64,000 nt of DNA from Desemzia incerta (GCF_900115825.1 NZ_FOXW01000001.1:434001-498000); one strand, 5' to 3'; counted from the first letter of the stretch, positions 39,763 to 47,568 are shown. A program made the numbers and translations. Notes: generated from the sequence alone by a model not told the origin.

Positions 39763-40574
39763 ATACTGATAGGTAACGTTCTTCTGCAACATGACTTGCT
39801 CAGAATACTTGTTTTCCCCCAGTCCACACCTTGCAGGCGACTTTCATCGCACAAGGCGTTCCATCAATCAGAATTTCGTTGAAGAGAGAAGAACTCTTAT
39901 GAATGTAAAACACATCTCATTTGCGCAAAGGAAAAATGAATCTATGATACTGGAAATAAATGCATTATGCTTCAACGAAATACTCAACTGACTAGCCATC
40001 TTCCCTCCGCTGGTTGTTATCCCAGGTTCCTCGGTACTACACAGCTGCTGCCGCAACTATTCAACAGCCATTATCCTGCTGTTTAGAACCCTCAAATAGG
40101 AGTTGACAGTTCCTAGTTGCTTCCAACGTTCCGTTATTACTAGCTTTGCCATTAAACTTAGGTGCTTTCTATAAATGTTTCAGCGTTTTTGATCCACAAC
40201 CATTCAATCAAAAACTATTAAGGTCAAATCCTTAATAACAGTTTGTGTTTTCCTAGACAGTCCACCGTGCTTTAATTCATCGAGTGAAGAAACATCCGTA
40301 CGTTCGAAAGTTCGTCAGTGTCAAAACACATTCTCACCTTATTTAATTTATAGCCCTCCGACTACTGGGCAGATGCTTTTCGCCGACTTTACCGAACTTT
40401 TGACAATACCCAACTATTTTTAAGTCTTGCCAATCGGAGATCAAGGTATTTCTCAAGCGGTTGACTTGAGTGTGCTTTTTTCATTTTGCACAATATCGTA
40501 ATAACAGTTAAGCCAAGCGGCTCTTACTTTTTATAAACTTTTTCAAGTTTACTTTGTAGTAAAACGTTGCGTAC
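39763..40574 (-). mobile_element. ORF-less group II intron in tRNA-Arg(CCU)
   Basis: The insert is 812 nt on the minus strand and falls between anticodon position 36 and position 37. It starts GTACG (consensus GUGYG) and ends AT (consensus AY). A branch-point-like A lies eight nt from the 3' end. Domain V is at 39859-39826, exactly 34 nt: lower stem ACGCCTTGT/GCAAGGTGT, a two-nt CT bulge, and GCGAT-GAAA-GTCGC at the top; the catalytic triad reads CGC. AGGAAA at 40254-40249 can act as EBS1 for the exon's TTTCCT (IBS1), and the T before it can pair with the first 3' exon base. Several hairpins fill domains I-IV. No reading frame of reverse transcriptase or maturase size exists, so mobility and perhaps splicing depend on a protein from elsewhere. 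Boundaries could shift by one or two bases. Confidence 0.8.
39826..39859 (-). other. Group II intron domain V
   Basis: 34-nt hairpin: nine-pair lower stem with CGC triad, two-nt bulge on the 3' side, five-pair upper stem and GAAA tetraloop. The upper part is the same as in the yeast and organellar-type sequence (GCGATGAAAGTCGC). Confidence 0.85.
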
Positions 40575-40697
40575 AGGAAACGTTTGCTCTATCCAACTGA
40601 GCTATAGGACCACATGGATAAAATTATTTTCTCATGATTCTAAAAAGTTGTCTAGTGATTTTGAGAGAATTATGATGTCAGTCCATTTTACCTTCAC

Positions 40698-40733
40698 AAA
40701 AAAACAAGCTAGGTCTAATGACAATAGCTTGTT
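40698..40733 (-). terminator. Terminator of the KAS III-like gene
   Basis: AACAAGCTA pairs exactly with TAGCTTGTT, followed on the minus strand by seven T. Confidence 0.85.
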
Positions 40734-40742
40734 AGAAACAAA

Positions 40743-41723
40743 TCAATATTTGTATAACATGGTAATAAATTCATAACCTGTTCCGATCGTCCAGAAGAGA
40801 ACGTGATCACCGCGTTTGATTTTTTCCGTTTGAATCCCTTCATGTAGAGCCAAAAATGGACTGCTGGTGCCAGGATAGCCGAACTGATCGCCTACAAAAA
40901 TCATTTGGTCATTTGAAAAACCTATTTCTTCTTGAATCATATCCAGATTAGCTTTATTACTTTGCGAAAAGCAGCATTTCACATCACTTGGAGATAAATC
41001 GTATTGATCCAAAAGTTCTCGAATAGAGTCATAGACATGAGGATACATTTCAGAATCATCAAACGGACGAGTCTTCATGTAAGCATGAGAGTTTCCAGCA
41101 ACCAATTGAGTTAGACCTTCTGCCGGGAACATCATATTAGTTGGATCAGTGCTGTCTATATAGTGAATGGCATCTATAAAGCCGGTTGCTTCATCTGTTT
41201 TTTCTAAAATGACCGCAACAGACAGATCACCAAAGAAAGGATAAGCAACTTCATCTTCTGGATCTAAAATAGGAGAAAAATGGTCTGCACCAACGACTAG
41301 AGCTCTCTTTATACGAGGATTGGAGAGCATAGTTCTGGAAGCCTGTTCCACAGCCATCGTCATTCCGGCACAGTTCGCATTCAAGTCATAAGCCAGCATC
41401 CGGTTTTTTCCTTTGATGGCTTGATGCACAAACAAAGCATTCATCGGAAGACTATGTTCAGGAACTTGAGTAGAGTAAATCAGTAAATCGATATCTTCAC
41501 CAGTTAAACCAGCTTTTCGCAAGACTTCTTTACTAGATTCAACAGCCATTGTGACGCCAGTTTCTCCAGAATCCTTTATGCGATAACGGTTCTGTCTTCC
41601 AAGGTGTAATAATAGATTTTGAATATCTTTTCCTTTTTCAGCAAAGTGGTCAATAAAATAATCGTTTTCCACGGTATGAGCAGGATGGTATAATGCAATT
41701 TCTGTTAGTTTGATATGTGTCAC
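40743..41723 (-). CDS. KAS III-like (FabH-fold) thiolase-superfamily enzyme
   Basis: A 326-residue protein of the ketoacyl synthase III fold. The nucleophile Cys is in LNANCAGMTMAVEQA (residue 118). LLIYSTQVPEH and RALVVGADHFS are typical strands. By eye, the FabH motif with the catalytic His (HQAN) aligns with NKAN (about 255-258), and the Asn of YGNTS aligns with Tyr in FGYPGTSS. Thus His and Asn of the decarboxylating triad seem to be missing, and the enzyme is probably not the housekeeping FabH. Acyl-transfer or other condensation is more likely. ATG follows AAAGGACTGT. The small STAS-like gene lies upstream on the same strand, with its own terminator. Confidence 0.75.
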   Translation of the reverse strand: MTHIKLTEIALYHPAHTVENDYFIDHFAEKGKDIQNLLLHLGRQNRYRIKDSGETGVTMAVESSKEVLRKAGLTGEDIDLLIYSTQVPEHSLPMNALFVHQAIKGKNRMLAYDLNANCAGMTMAVEQASRTMLSNPRIKRALVVGADHFSPILDPEDEVAYPFFGDLSVAVILEKTDEATGFIDAIHYIDSTDPTNMMFPAEGLTQLVAGNSHAYMKTRPFDDSEMYPHVYDSIRELLDQYDLSPSDVKCCFSQSNKANLDMIQEEIGFSNDQMIFVGDQFGYPGTSSPFLALHEGIQTEKIKRGDHVLFWTIGTGYEFITMLYKY

Positions 41724-41773
41724 AAAAGACAGTCCTTTCTATATATCGATTCAAATGATAGAATTCTTTTTCA

Positions 41774-41812
41774 TAAAAAAAGTAAGGGAAAAATGCTCCC
41801 TTACTTCAAAAA
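41774..41812 (-). terminator. Intrinsic terminator of the STAS-like gene
   Basis: AAGTAAGGGA pairs with TCCCTTACTT, with T-runs on both strands. Confidence 0.88.
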
Positions 41813-41820
41813 ACGATTAT

Positions 41821-42174
41821 TTACACTTCAACAACGTTCGCGTTGGTTAAATTAACTTGACGCACTATGCGATTAATTTGCATTTTTAAAATAGCACTAT
41901 TAACTTCAAATGTAATTTCTTTAAAACCTGTTTCTTTGTATAAATTAAAACTAGCTGCTAGTTGCTCCAGCATATCAGATGTCTCTACTTGCATTTCTTT
42001 GCAATTTACCACTAATTCGTATTCGGACGGTTTAATATCACTGACAGTTTGACTGTAGTCATTAAAGAATCCTTGAATTGCCTCAGGTTCTGCTTTTCCA
42101 GATACAAAAAGAAAGACCTTTTTCTCTTTTGCGTCTACAGTGATAGTATAACTACCTTTTGATGAAATGGACAT
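41821..42174 (-). CDS. Small STAS/SpoIIAA-like protein of unknown function
   Basis: A 117-residue soluble alpha/beta protein: YTITVDAKEKKVFLFVSGKAEPEAIQGFFNDYSQTVSDIKPSEYELVVNCKEMQVETSDMLEQLAASFNLYKETGFKEITFEVNSA. The strand-helix order with ELVVNCKEM matches the SpoIIAA/STAS-like fold, but I cannot assign a family with certainty. No catalytic motif is seen. ATG follows AAGAAGGGAAAG. It lies upstream of the KAS III-like gene, which may be a functional partner. Confidence 0.6.
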   Translation of the reverse strand: MSISSKGSYTITVDAKEKKVFLFVSGKAEPEAIQGFFNDYSQTVSDIKPSEYELVVNCKEMQVETSDMLEQLAASFNLYKETGFKEITFEVNSAILKMQINRIVRQVNLTNANVVEV

Positions 42175-42435
42175 ATGTATAACTTTCCCTTCTTAAAAAA
42201 AAATATAATTGTACAGAATTTTATTATACCATTTAAGAGAAGGTTCACAATGAAAAAAATGAATAAAGTGGATATTTTTAAATCAAGGAAAGTAAAAAAG
42301 GCGAAAATAAGCTTAGATTCTGTATTCATATGCATAACTAAAGCATAGACCAGCATGTTGGAAATTTTTATCACAAGACTGAAACCATGTTATACTATAT
42401 AAAATAAGTAGATGAAAATAGAAAAGAGGGATAGA

Positions 42436-42765
42436 ATGACTGCTTTTAAGCAAGCAACATCCATTGAAGAAGTAAGACGATTTATTGAAGAGAATCAATT
42501 GGCTTTTGTGTATATTTCAAGAGAAGATTGCAGCGTTTGCCATGCAGTTCGTCCTCAAGTACAAGATATTCTCAAAGATTATCCACGCATTCAGTCTATC
42601 CAAGCAGATGCGGATCATATCCCAGAGGTGGCTGGAGATTTTACTGTTTTTAGTGTCCCGGCATTATTATTGTTTGCAGATGGCAAAGAACTGATTCGAG
42701 AAGCCCGATTTGTCAACATGGAAAATTTAAATCGTCAGTTCAGCCGAGTGGTCGAAAATTACTGA
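42436..42765 (+). CDS. Thioredoxin-like protein
   Basis: 109 residues. The start is the ATG seven bases after GAGGG; eight codons upstream in the same frame are unlikely to be translated. The fold is clear: FVYISREDCSVCHAVRPQVQDILKDYPRIQSIQADADHIPEVAGDFTVFSVPALLLFADGKE, with the redox pair as CSVC (about residues 33-36) and the cis-Pro in SVPALL. It is not the housekeeping WCGPC thioredoxin; small LAB relatives of the YtpP type resemble it. The reduction target is unknown. Monocistronic. Confidence 0.85.
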   Translation: MTAFKQATSIEEVRRFIEENQLAFVYISREDCSVCHAVRPQVQDILKDYPRIQSIQADADHIPEVAGDFTVFSVPALLLFADGKELIREARFVNMENLNRQFSRVVENY

Positions 42766-42860
42766 TTGTTAATGAGTTCGTAAGCCATTCATATTGTTTT
42801 ACAAGGTGTTTTGATGACTGCTAAGATAGAGCAGTAAACACATTGAAGGGAATGAAGACA

Positions 42861-43712
42861 ATGAATAAATCTATTCCAACATATACACTGAATGACGGTC
42901 AAGAAGTACCGGTTATTGGACTGGGAACGGTCGGGATAAAAGGAGCTAAGGGAGTAAATGAGGTCTTAGATGCTCTGGATAATGGGTATCGGTTGATCGA
43001 TACATCCACGAATTACAATAATGAAGGAATGGTTGGAGAAGCTATTCGCCGAAGTTCCGTGCCCCGTGATCAAATTTTAGTCAGTTCAAAATTACCTGGT
43101 GCTAAACATAAATACGAAGACGCAATTCAAATGATCCAAGAATCTTTGTATCGTATAGGCATCGACTATTTTGACAAATATTTGATTCACTGGCCATTGC
43201 CTAAACAAGATCAATATGTAGAAGCTTGGCAAGCACTTGTAGATGCACAAAAATTCGGCTTGATTCGTTCCATCGGAGTATCCAATTTCCTGCCTGAACA
43301 TTTAGACCGCATCATTGAGGAAACAGGTGTGACTCCGGCGACCAATCAAATCGAGCGGCATCCATATTTTACAAACAAACGTGTCATAGAGTACAACAAA
43401 GAACACGGGATTTTAACAGAAGCTTGGAGTCCATTTGGCCGGGAAATCAACGATTTATTAGAGAATGAAATGATAGCTTCGTTGGCTGAAAAGCACAAGA
43501 AATCGGTTGGGCAAATCATTTTGAGATGGAATTACCAAGAACAGATCTTAACGATTCCTAAAGCTTCCAGCAACAAACATCAAAGAGAAAACATGGATAT
43601 TTTCGATTTTACTTTAAGTGATGAAGAAATGAAGATGATCGACAGCTTGGATAAAGGGTTAGATGGTCTGGTCGAAGGACAACACCCAAATGAATACGAA
43701 GAGTTCGACTAA
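42861..43712 (+). CDS. Aldo/keto reductase
   Basis: A 283-residue NADPH-type reductase. The start is the ATG nine bases after AAGGGA. The tetrad is in RLIDTSTNYNNEGMVG (Asp, Tyr), ILVSSKLPG (Lys) and YLIHWPLP (His); RSIGVSNFLPEHLDRI, EAWSPFGR and ILTIPKASSNKHQRENMDIFDFTL complete the barrel and cofactor site. The family covers 2,5-diketogluconate and glyoxal reductases; the substrate is not evident. Standard length, without the tail of the other copy at 28741. Confidence 0.88.
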   Translation: MNKSIPTYTLNDGQEVPVIGLGTVGIKGAKGVNEVLDALDNGYRLIDTSTNYNNEGMVGEAIRRSSVPRDQILVSSKLPGAKHKYEDAIQMIQESLYRIGIDYFDKYLIHWPLPKQDQYVEAWQALVDAQKFGLIRSIGVSNFLPEHLDRIIEETGVTPATNQIERHPYFTNKRVIEYNKEHGILTEAWSPFGREINDLLENEMIASLAEKHKKSVGQIILRWNYQEQILTIPKASSNKHQRENMDIFDFTLSDEEMKMIDSLDKGLDGLVEGQHPNEYEEFD

Positions 43713-43717
43713 AAAGC

Positions 43718-43758
43718 AAAAATACCAGCCGAGAAAATAGTTTCTCGACTGGTATTTT
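43718..43758. terminator. Bidirectional terminator
   Basis: AAAATACCAG-CGAGAAA pairs with TTTCTCG-CTGGTATTTT. Confidence 0.92.
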
Positions 43759-43783
43759 ACTTATTTGGATCTTATGTTTTAAA

Positions 43784-45022
43784 TTATGCCCACTCGCCAT
43801 TACGGAAAACAGGAACTGTTGAGCCGTCTGCTTTGATTCCGTCGATATTCATATCTTTTGAACCAATCATAAAGTCCACATGAACAGTAGAGCGGTTTAA
43901 TCCGGCTGCTGCTAATTCTTCTTCAGACATTTCAGTTCCGCCAACGATGTTGAACGCATAACCTGAACCTAAAGCTAAGTGGTTTGAAGCATTTTCGTCA
44001 AATAGCGTATTGAAGAAAGTCAAACCAGATTGAGAAATAGGAGATTGGTTAGGAACTAATGCTACTTCACCTAAACGAGCAGCTCCTTCATCGGTTTCGA
44101 TCAAACGTTTTAACGTTTCTTCTCCTTGAGCTGCAGTAACTTCTACAACTTTACCATCTTTGAAAGTGAATTCCATGTCTAAGATAGTTGTTCCTGCGTA
44201 ACTTAACGGTTTAGTACTGCGCACTACACCATCAACACGGTTAGCATCTGGAGCAGTAAACACTTCTTCAGTCGGCATGTTCGCCATGAAGCGTTCGCCG
44301 CGAGCGTTCAAGCTTCCAGCACCTTCCCAACGGTGACCAGCAGGCAACCCGACAGTTAAGTCAGTACCAGGAGCCGTATAGTGTAAAGCAGTGAATTGTT
44401 GCGCGTTCAATTCTTCAGCTTTTGTTTCCAGCGTAACGTCTTTTTCTTTCCAAGTTGCGATAGGATCTTCATCATAAATATGAACAGCTTTAAAGATAGC
44501 ATCCCATAAAGCGTCAACTTGTTCTTCAGTTGTTTCTAGTTCAGGGAAAACTTTAGCAGCCCATTTAGCACCTGAAGCTGCAGCTACTAACCAGCTTACT
44601 TTGTTTGCTTGAGTAGCTTTTCTTTGTTCAATCATTGCTTTACCCACTGCTGATTGGTAAGCAGCAATTTTCTCTGCATCGATTCCTGATAGAGCATCCG
44701 GATCAGAAGAACGAACGCTGATACGGCTTGCGCCTTTTTCAATATGGTCTAATGACTCGTCGATTTTGTATTGCGGGATATCTGTCAAACGTTCCACCGG
44801 AGTGTGTTTCATAACCTCGCGATTAATGATGTCGTCCGCCCATTTGACAATCACTTCAGTAGCTCCTAGAGCGTAAGCTTCTTTAGTGATCATACGTGCT
44901 AGTGGTGCTTGGTCTACGTCGATAGATAGAACAACTGTATGACTCTTTGATACATTGACACCAACTTCAACGATTGCACGAGCATATTTTTGTAAATTTT
45001 CTTCAAAATTTGGTAATACCAT
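43784..45022 (-). CDS. pepS: Aminopeptidase PepS (M29 family)
   Basis: A 412-residue metal-dependent aminopeptidase of family M29. The start is the ATG after GAGGAGG; ten extra codons upstream are not supported. Family landmarks are VEVGVNVSKSHTVVLSIDVDQAPLARMITKEAYALGA, DLTVGLPAGHRWEGAGSLNARGERFMANMPTEEVFTAPD (metal-site Glu and substrate region), TTILDMEFTFKDGKVVEVTA, LGEVALVPNQSPISQSGLTFFNTLFDENASNHLALG and the C-terminal STVHVDFMIGSKDMNIDGI with His-x-Asp. The length matches PepS of lactic acid bacteria, which frees N-terminal Arg and aromatic residues from peptides. Confidence 0.93.
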   Translation of the reverse strand: MVLPNFEENLQKYARAIVEVGVNVSKSHTVVLSIDVDQAPLARMITKEAYALGATEVIVKWADDIINREVMKHTPVERLTDIPQYKIDESLDHIEKGASRISVRSSDPDALSGIDAEKIAAYQSAVGKAMIEQRKATQANKVSWLVAAASGAKWAAKVFPELETTEEQVDALWDAIFKAVHIYDEDPIATWKEKDVTLETKAEELNAQQFTALHYTAPGTDLTVGLPAGHRWEGAGSLNARGERFMANMPTEEVFTAPDANRVDGVVRSTKPLSYAGTTILDMEFTFKDGKVVEVTAAQGEETLKRLIETDEGAARLGEVALVPNQSPISQSGLTFFNTLFDENASNHLALGSGYAFNIVGGTEMSEEELAAAGLNRSTVHVDFMIGSKDMNIDGIKADGSTVPVFRNGEWA

Positions 45023-45318
45023 TTTTAAAATCCTCCTCATCTTAGATAACACACGATTTTACTGCAATAATTCACCTTTCTATCATAGCATAAGAAAATA
45101 AGAAAAAACAATTTGCCTGATAAAAAATCTGAAGCTGGAACAGTTGCTAAATCTAAAGGCGTTCTGATATTATTACATGAATAACCTATGGTATAATTAT
45201 TGTGCATAAGATAGAGGTTGCTTTATATAAAAATTGCCGTTATATTAATATGCATCTTGTCTTTATTACTATACAAGTGATACAATAATGATTGTCTGCT
45301 AAAGAGTAGAGGAAAAAA

Positions 45319-45390
45319 TTGAAAAAAACGTTGGTAAATTTCTTAACCGTTTCAGAAAGAAGAACTAACCAAAATGTATTTTTATGCTAA
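45319..45390 (+). CDS. Possible 23-residue peptide
   Basis: A TTG codon five bases after GAGGAAA opens a frame of 23 codons for a basic, partly hydrophobic peptide. A candidate promoter (TTGTCT, 18 bp, TACAAT at 45281-45286) lies just upstream. A short inverted repeat (TATGCT/AGCATA) spans the stop. The 500-bp gap between pepS and the TetR gene otherwise shows no gene. Support is weak. Confidence 0.2.
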   Translation: MKKTLVNFLTVSERRTNQNVFLC

Positions 45391-45525
45391 ATGAACAGCA
45401 TAAAGTTTGTGTACCTTTCTAAGTCGTTTAAGAATTTTTTGTATGGATACTATAACCAAGAGGTAATACTGTAGCTGAGACTATAACTATTCCTTGAGAA
45501 AAGAAAGAATTTAGAGGTGAGGAAG

Positions 45526-46080
45526 ATGGCAAGGAAAAAAACGATTATGAAGTCTAGTATTTTAGACACTGCATATGAAGTTGTCAGAAAAGAAGGGTTT
45601 GACGGGTTTACTGCTCGTAATATTGCAAAAGAAATGAACTGTTCTACACAACCTATTTACTTGGAATTCAAAAACATGAATGATCTAAAAAGAGAATTGA
45701 TTATCAGAATAAAAGCTCATTTGACAGAAACGATCTATACTCAAGAAAGAACAGAACATCCAGTATTGAATGACGCACTCAACTATTTGTATTTTGCAAA
45801 AGAGGAATCTACTTTCTTTAAAGCGTTGTACTTGGAGAACCGCTTAGATGCAAAAAAAGTCTACACTATTTCACGTGATGTAGTGCTTGATTCATTTAAT
45901 GAAGTATCTGAAACAAAAGAGTTGACGGAAAAAGAAAAAGAAAAAGTCTTCGGTTTATTTTGGTCCAGTGTACACGGAGGAGCTTCATTTATTGCTCAAG
46001 AACTAGTTCCGCTTCATGAAGAAGATTTGATCCAATATTTAAACCAAGCATTCCAAACCAGCTTAAAACTTGTCCAATAG
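45526..46080 (+). CDS. TetR family transcription regulator
   Basis: A 184-residue regulator. The start is the ATG five bases after GAGGTGAGG. Residues 8-55 form the TetR HTH (SSILDTAYEVVRKEGFDGFTARNIAKEMNCSTQPIYLEFKNMNDLKRELI); TQPIYLEFKNMNDLK is the recognition and linker region. The rest is the helical ligand/dimer domain. No operator could be paired with it. The neighbours, pepS and flavodoxin, are on the other strand, so the target is unknown. Confidence 0.85.
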   Translation: MARKKTIMKSSILDTAYEVVRKEGFDGFTARNIAKEMNCSTQPIYLEFKNMNDLKRELIIRIKAHLTETIYTQERTEHPVLNDALNYLYFAKEESTFFKALYLENRLDAKKVYTISRDVVLDSFNEVSETKELTEKEKEKVFGLFWSSVHGGASFIAQELVPLHEEDLIQYLNQAFQTSLKLVQ

Positions 46081-46090
46081 ACTAGATATT

Positions 46091-46127
46091 AAAAAACTCA
46101 ACGTCTTGATGACGTTGAGTTTTTTTA
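46091..46127. terminator. Bidirectional terminator
   Basis: AAAAAACTCAACGTC pairs with GACGTTGAGTTTTTT. Confidence 0.92.
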
Positions 46128-46577
46128 GTTTGCGGCAGCTTTTTCAACTAATGATTTGCTGAAAGCTACTAATTTTTCGATATCTTCTTCTTCGGGATCT
46201 AAATCCACTTTGACACTTTCTGCTCCTTCTACAGCACCAACAGATTTGAATTGTTCTGTAAAATCATCCACAGACTGGCAAAATTTTTCATAAAAGGTAT
46301 CTCCTGAACCAAACGTCCCAAAAATTTTTCCTGTTAAATCTACCTCTGACAACTCTTCATAGAAGTCCTCGATCTCATCCGGCAAGTTGGCATCTGTCCC
46401 GTAAGTATAAGTAGCGACCAAGCACAAATCTACATCTAGAAAGTCATGAGGATCAGCTTGCATGCTTTCTACAACTTCAACATCTACATCCAAGTCTGTT
46501 AAGGCTTCTTCAACAATATCCACGCATTGAGCTGTATTTCCTGTTAAACTTGCATATACGATCAAGGCTTTAACCAT
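46125..46577 (-). CDS. Flavodoxin
   Basis: 150 residues, short-chain flavodoxin. The start is the ATG nine bases after AAGGGATG. The FMN phosphate loop is YASLTGNTAQCVD (about residues 7-19, with T/S-x-T-G-N-T), the first flavin-stacking region is YTYGTDANLPDEIEDF and the second is GTFGSGDTFYEKFCQSVDDF. It carries electrons to reductive enzymes such as IspG or pyruvate formate-lyase activase. Monocistronic and sharing a terminator with the TetR gene. Confidence 0.92.
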   Translation of the reverse strand: MVKALIVYASLTGNTAQCVDIVEEALTDLDVDVEVVESMQADPHDFLDVDLCLVATYTYGTDANLPDEIEDFYEELSEVDLTGKIFGTFGSGDTFYEKFCQSVDDFTEQFKSVGAVEGAESVKVDLDPEEEDIEKLVAFSKSLVEKAAAN

Positions 46578-46804
46578 TCTGTTTTCATCCCTTTGTGTAT
46601 AGTTTCTCAAGCTAGTATATCAAATTTTATCTTATAGTACCAATAGGAATCTCAGAAGAAATGAATGAAGGGATAAAGACCATAATCTAGTAGTTACATA
46701 GGTAAAAAAATGTTCATAATAAGACATTAAAAATAACGTATAATAAGAGCAAAATTATGCTAAGATGAAAAGGAAATCAATTTTGAGCGCTAGGGGGAAA
46801 GAAC

Positions 46805-47548
46805 GTGTTTAATCTGGATATGATCCATTCATTTACTGAAACTGAGAGAGTGCTTTACGACTATATTATGCAGCATAAAGACACGGTCTATTATATGCGG
46901 GTTCGAGACTTGGCGGAAGCAGCACACGTTTCACCGGCGTCTGTTATCCGCTTGATGAAAAAAGGCGGGTACGAAAGTTTTGCAGAGTTTAAGCTGGAGA
47001 TTCGAAATCAACACAAACAAGTAGAGCAACAAGCTGTTTTTGACACGAAAGAAATCGTGGATGAGTTTTTCAATCGCACATTGAGCAATGACTACAATAA
47101 GCAGTTAGATAAAGCGGTAGAAATGATCCACACTGCGGGACTAGTAATTTTTCTAGGGATTGGAACTTCAGGTATTTTAGCGGAATATGGATCCAGACAG
47201 TTTTTTAATCTAGGGCAGCGGACATTCTTTGTAAAAGATCCTTTTTATCCGCTAGGACACTCTAGAGAAGACTTTACAGATTCGGTGGCAATTATTTTGT
47301 CGGTCTCTGGAGAAACAGAACAAATATTGGAACAAACGGAGATATTGATCGAACGGGGAAGCAAAATCATTAGTATCACAAATACTTCTGGAAATACATT
47401 AGCAAAACATTCCGATGTAAATCTGGCGTATCATTTAACCCCAGAAACGATCAATAAAACGGTCAATATTACTTCTCAAGTTCCTGTAGCCTATTTAGTT
47501 GAAACTTTGGCACGAAAAAACTACGCAAAAAGGCAAAACCGCATTTGA
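46805..47548 (+). CDS. RpiR family regulator
   Basis: A 247-residue regulator with an N-terminal RpiR HTH (FTETERVLYDYIMQHKDTVYYMRVRDLAEAAHVSPASVIRLMKKGGYESFAEFK) and a C-terminal SIS sugar-phosphate domain (LVIFLGIGTSGILAEYGSRQF, ILSVSGETEQILEQTEILIERGSKIISITN). It starts at GTG after AGGGGGAAAG. The gene precedes a beta-glucosidase/PTS operon and probably senses a sugar phosphate produced by it. A perfect 29-bp palindrome overlaps its stop codon and could be its operator. Confidence 0.87.
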   Translation: MFNLDMIHSFTETERVLYDYIMQHKDTVYYMRVRDLAEAAHVSPASVIRLMKKGGYESFAEFKLEIRNQHKQVEQQAVFDTKEIVDEFFNRTLSNDYNKQLDKAVEMIHTAGLVIFLGIGTSGILAEYGSRQFFNLGQRTFFVKDPFYPLGHSREDFTDSVAIILSVSGETEQILEQTEILIERGSKIISITNTSGNTLAKHSDVNLAYHLTPETINKTVNITSQVPVAYLVETLARKNYAKRQNRI

Positions 47549-47568
47549 AACACTGTGTTTCAAATGCG
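47540..47568. promoter_or_regulatory. 29-bp perfect palindrome at the end of the RpiR gene
   Basis: CGCATTTGAAACAC (47540-47553), a central T, and GTGTTTCAAATGCG (47555-47568) are exact mirror arms. It overlaps the RpiR stop codon and lies 50 bp before the promoter of the beta-glucosidase gene. With one unpaired base and no T-run it looks more like a protein-binding site than a terminator. Confidence 0.6.

Larger units (their letters stand above)
39726..40611 (-). tRNA. tRNA-Arg(CCU), interrupted in the anticodon loop
   Basis: On the minus strand, 40611-40575 reads as a 5' half: acceptor GGTCCTA, TA, D-arm GCTC-AGTTGGATA-GAGC, A, anticodon stem AACGT, then loop TTCCT. The 3' half is 39762-39726: AA closing the loop, stem ACGTT, variable AGGTC, T-arm GGGAG-TTCGAAC-CTCTC, acceptor TAGGACC and discriminator G. 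Joined, they form a complete cloverleaf with a seven-base anticodon loop TTCCTAA and anticodon CCU, which reads AGG. All stems pair (one G-U in the T-stem). CCA is not encoded. The halves are separated by 812 nt with group II intron features (separate entry). No other copy of this tRNA is in the window. Confidence 0.87.

Noticed and set aside
39791-40560. Short reading frames and an rRNA-like look in the tRNA insert
   Set aside because: The frames (at most about 70 codons) lack ribosome sites and lie over intron helices. No rRNA signature could be matched; the look comes from dense RNA structure.
39763-40574. Group I intron in the split tRNA
   Set aside because: Group I introns are known in tRNA-Arg(CCU), but the insert does not end in G, and the conserved P, Q, R and S core strings were not found. 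The 34-nt domain V, the ends and the branch-point A favour group II.
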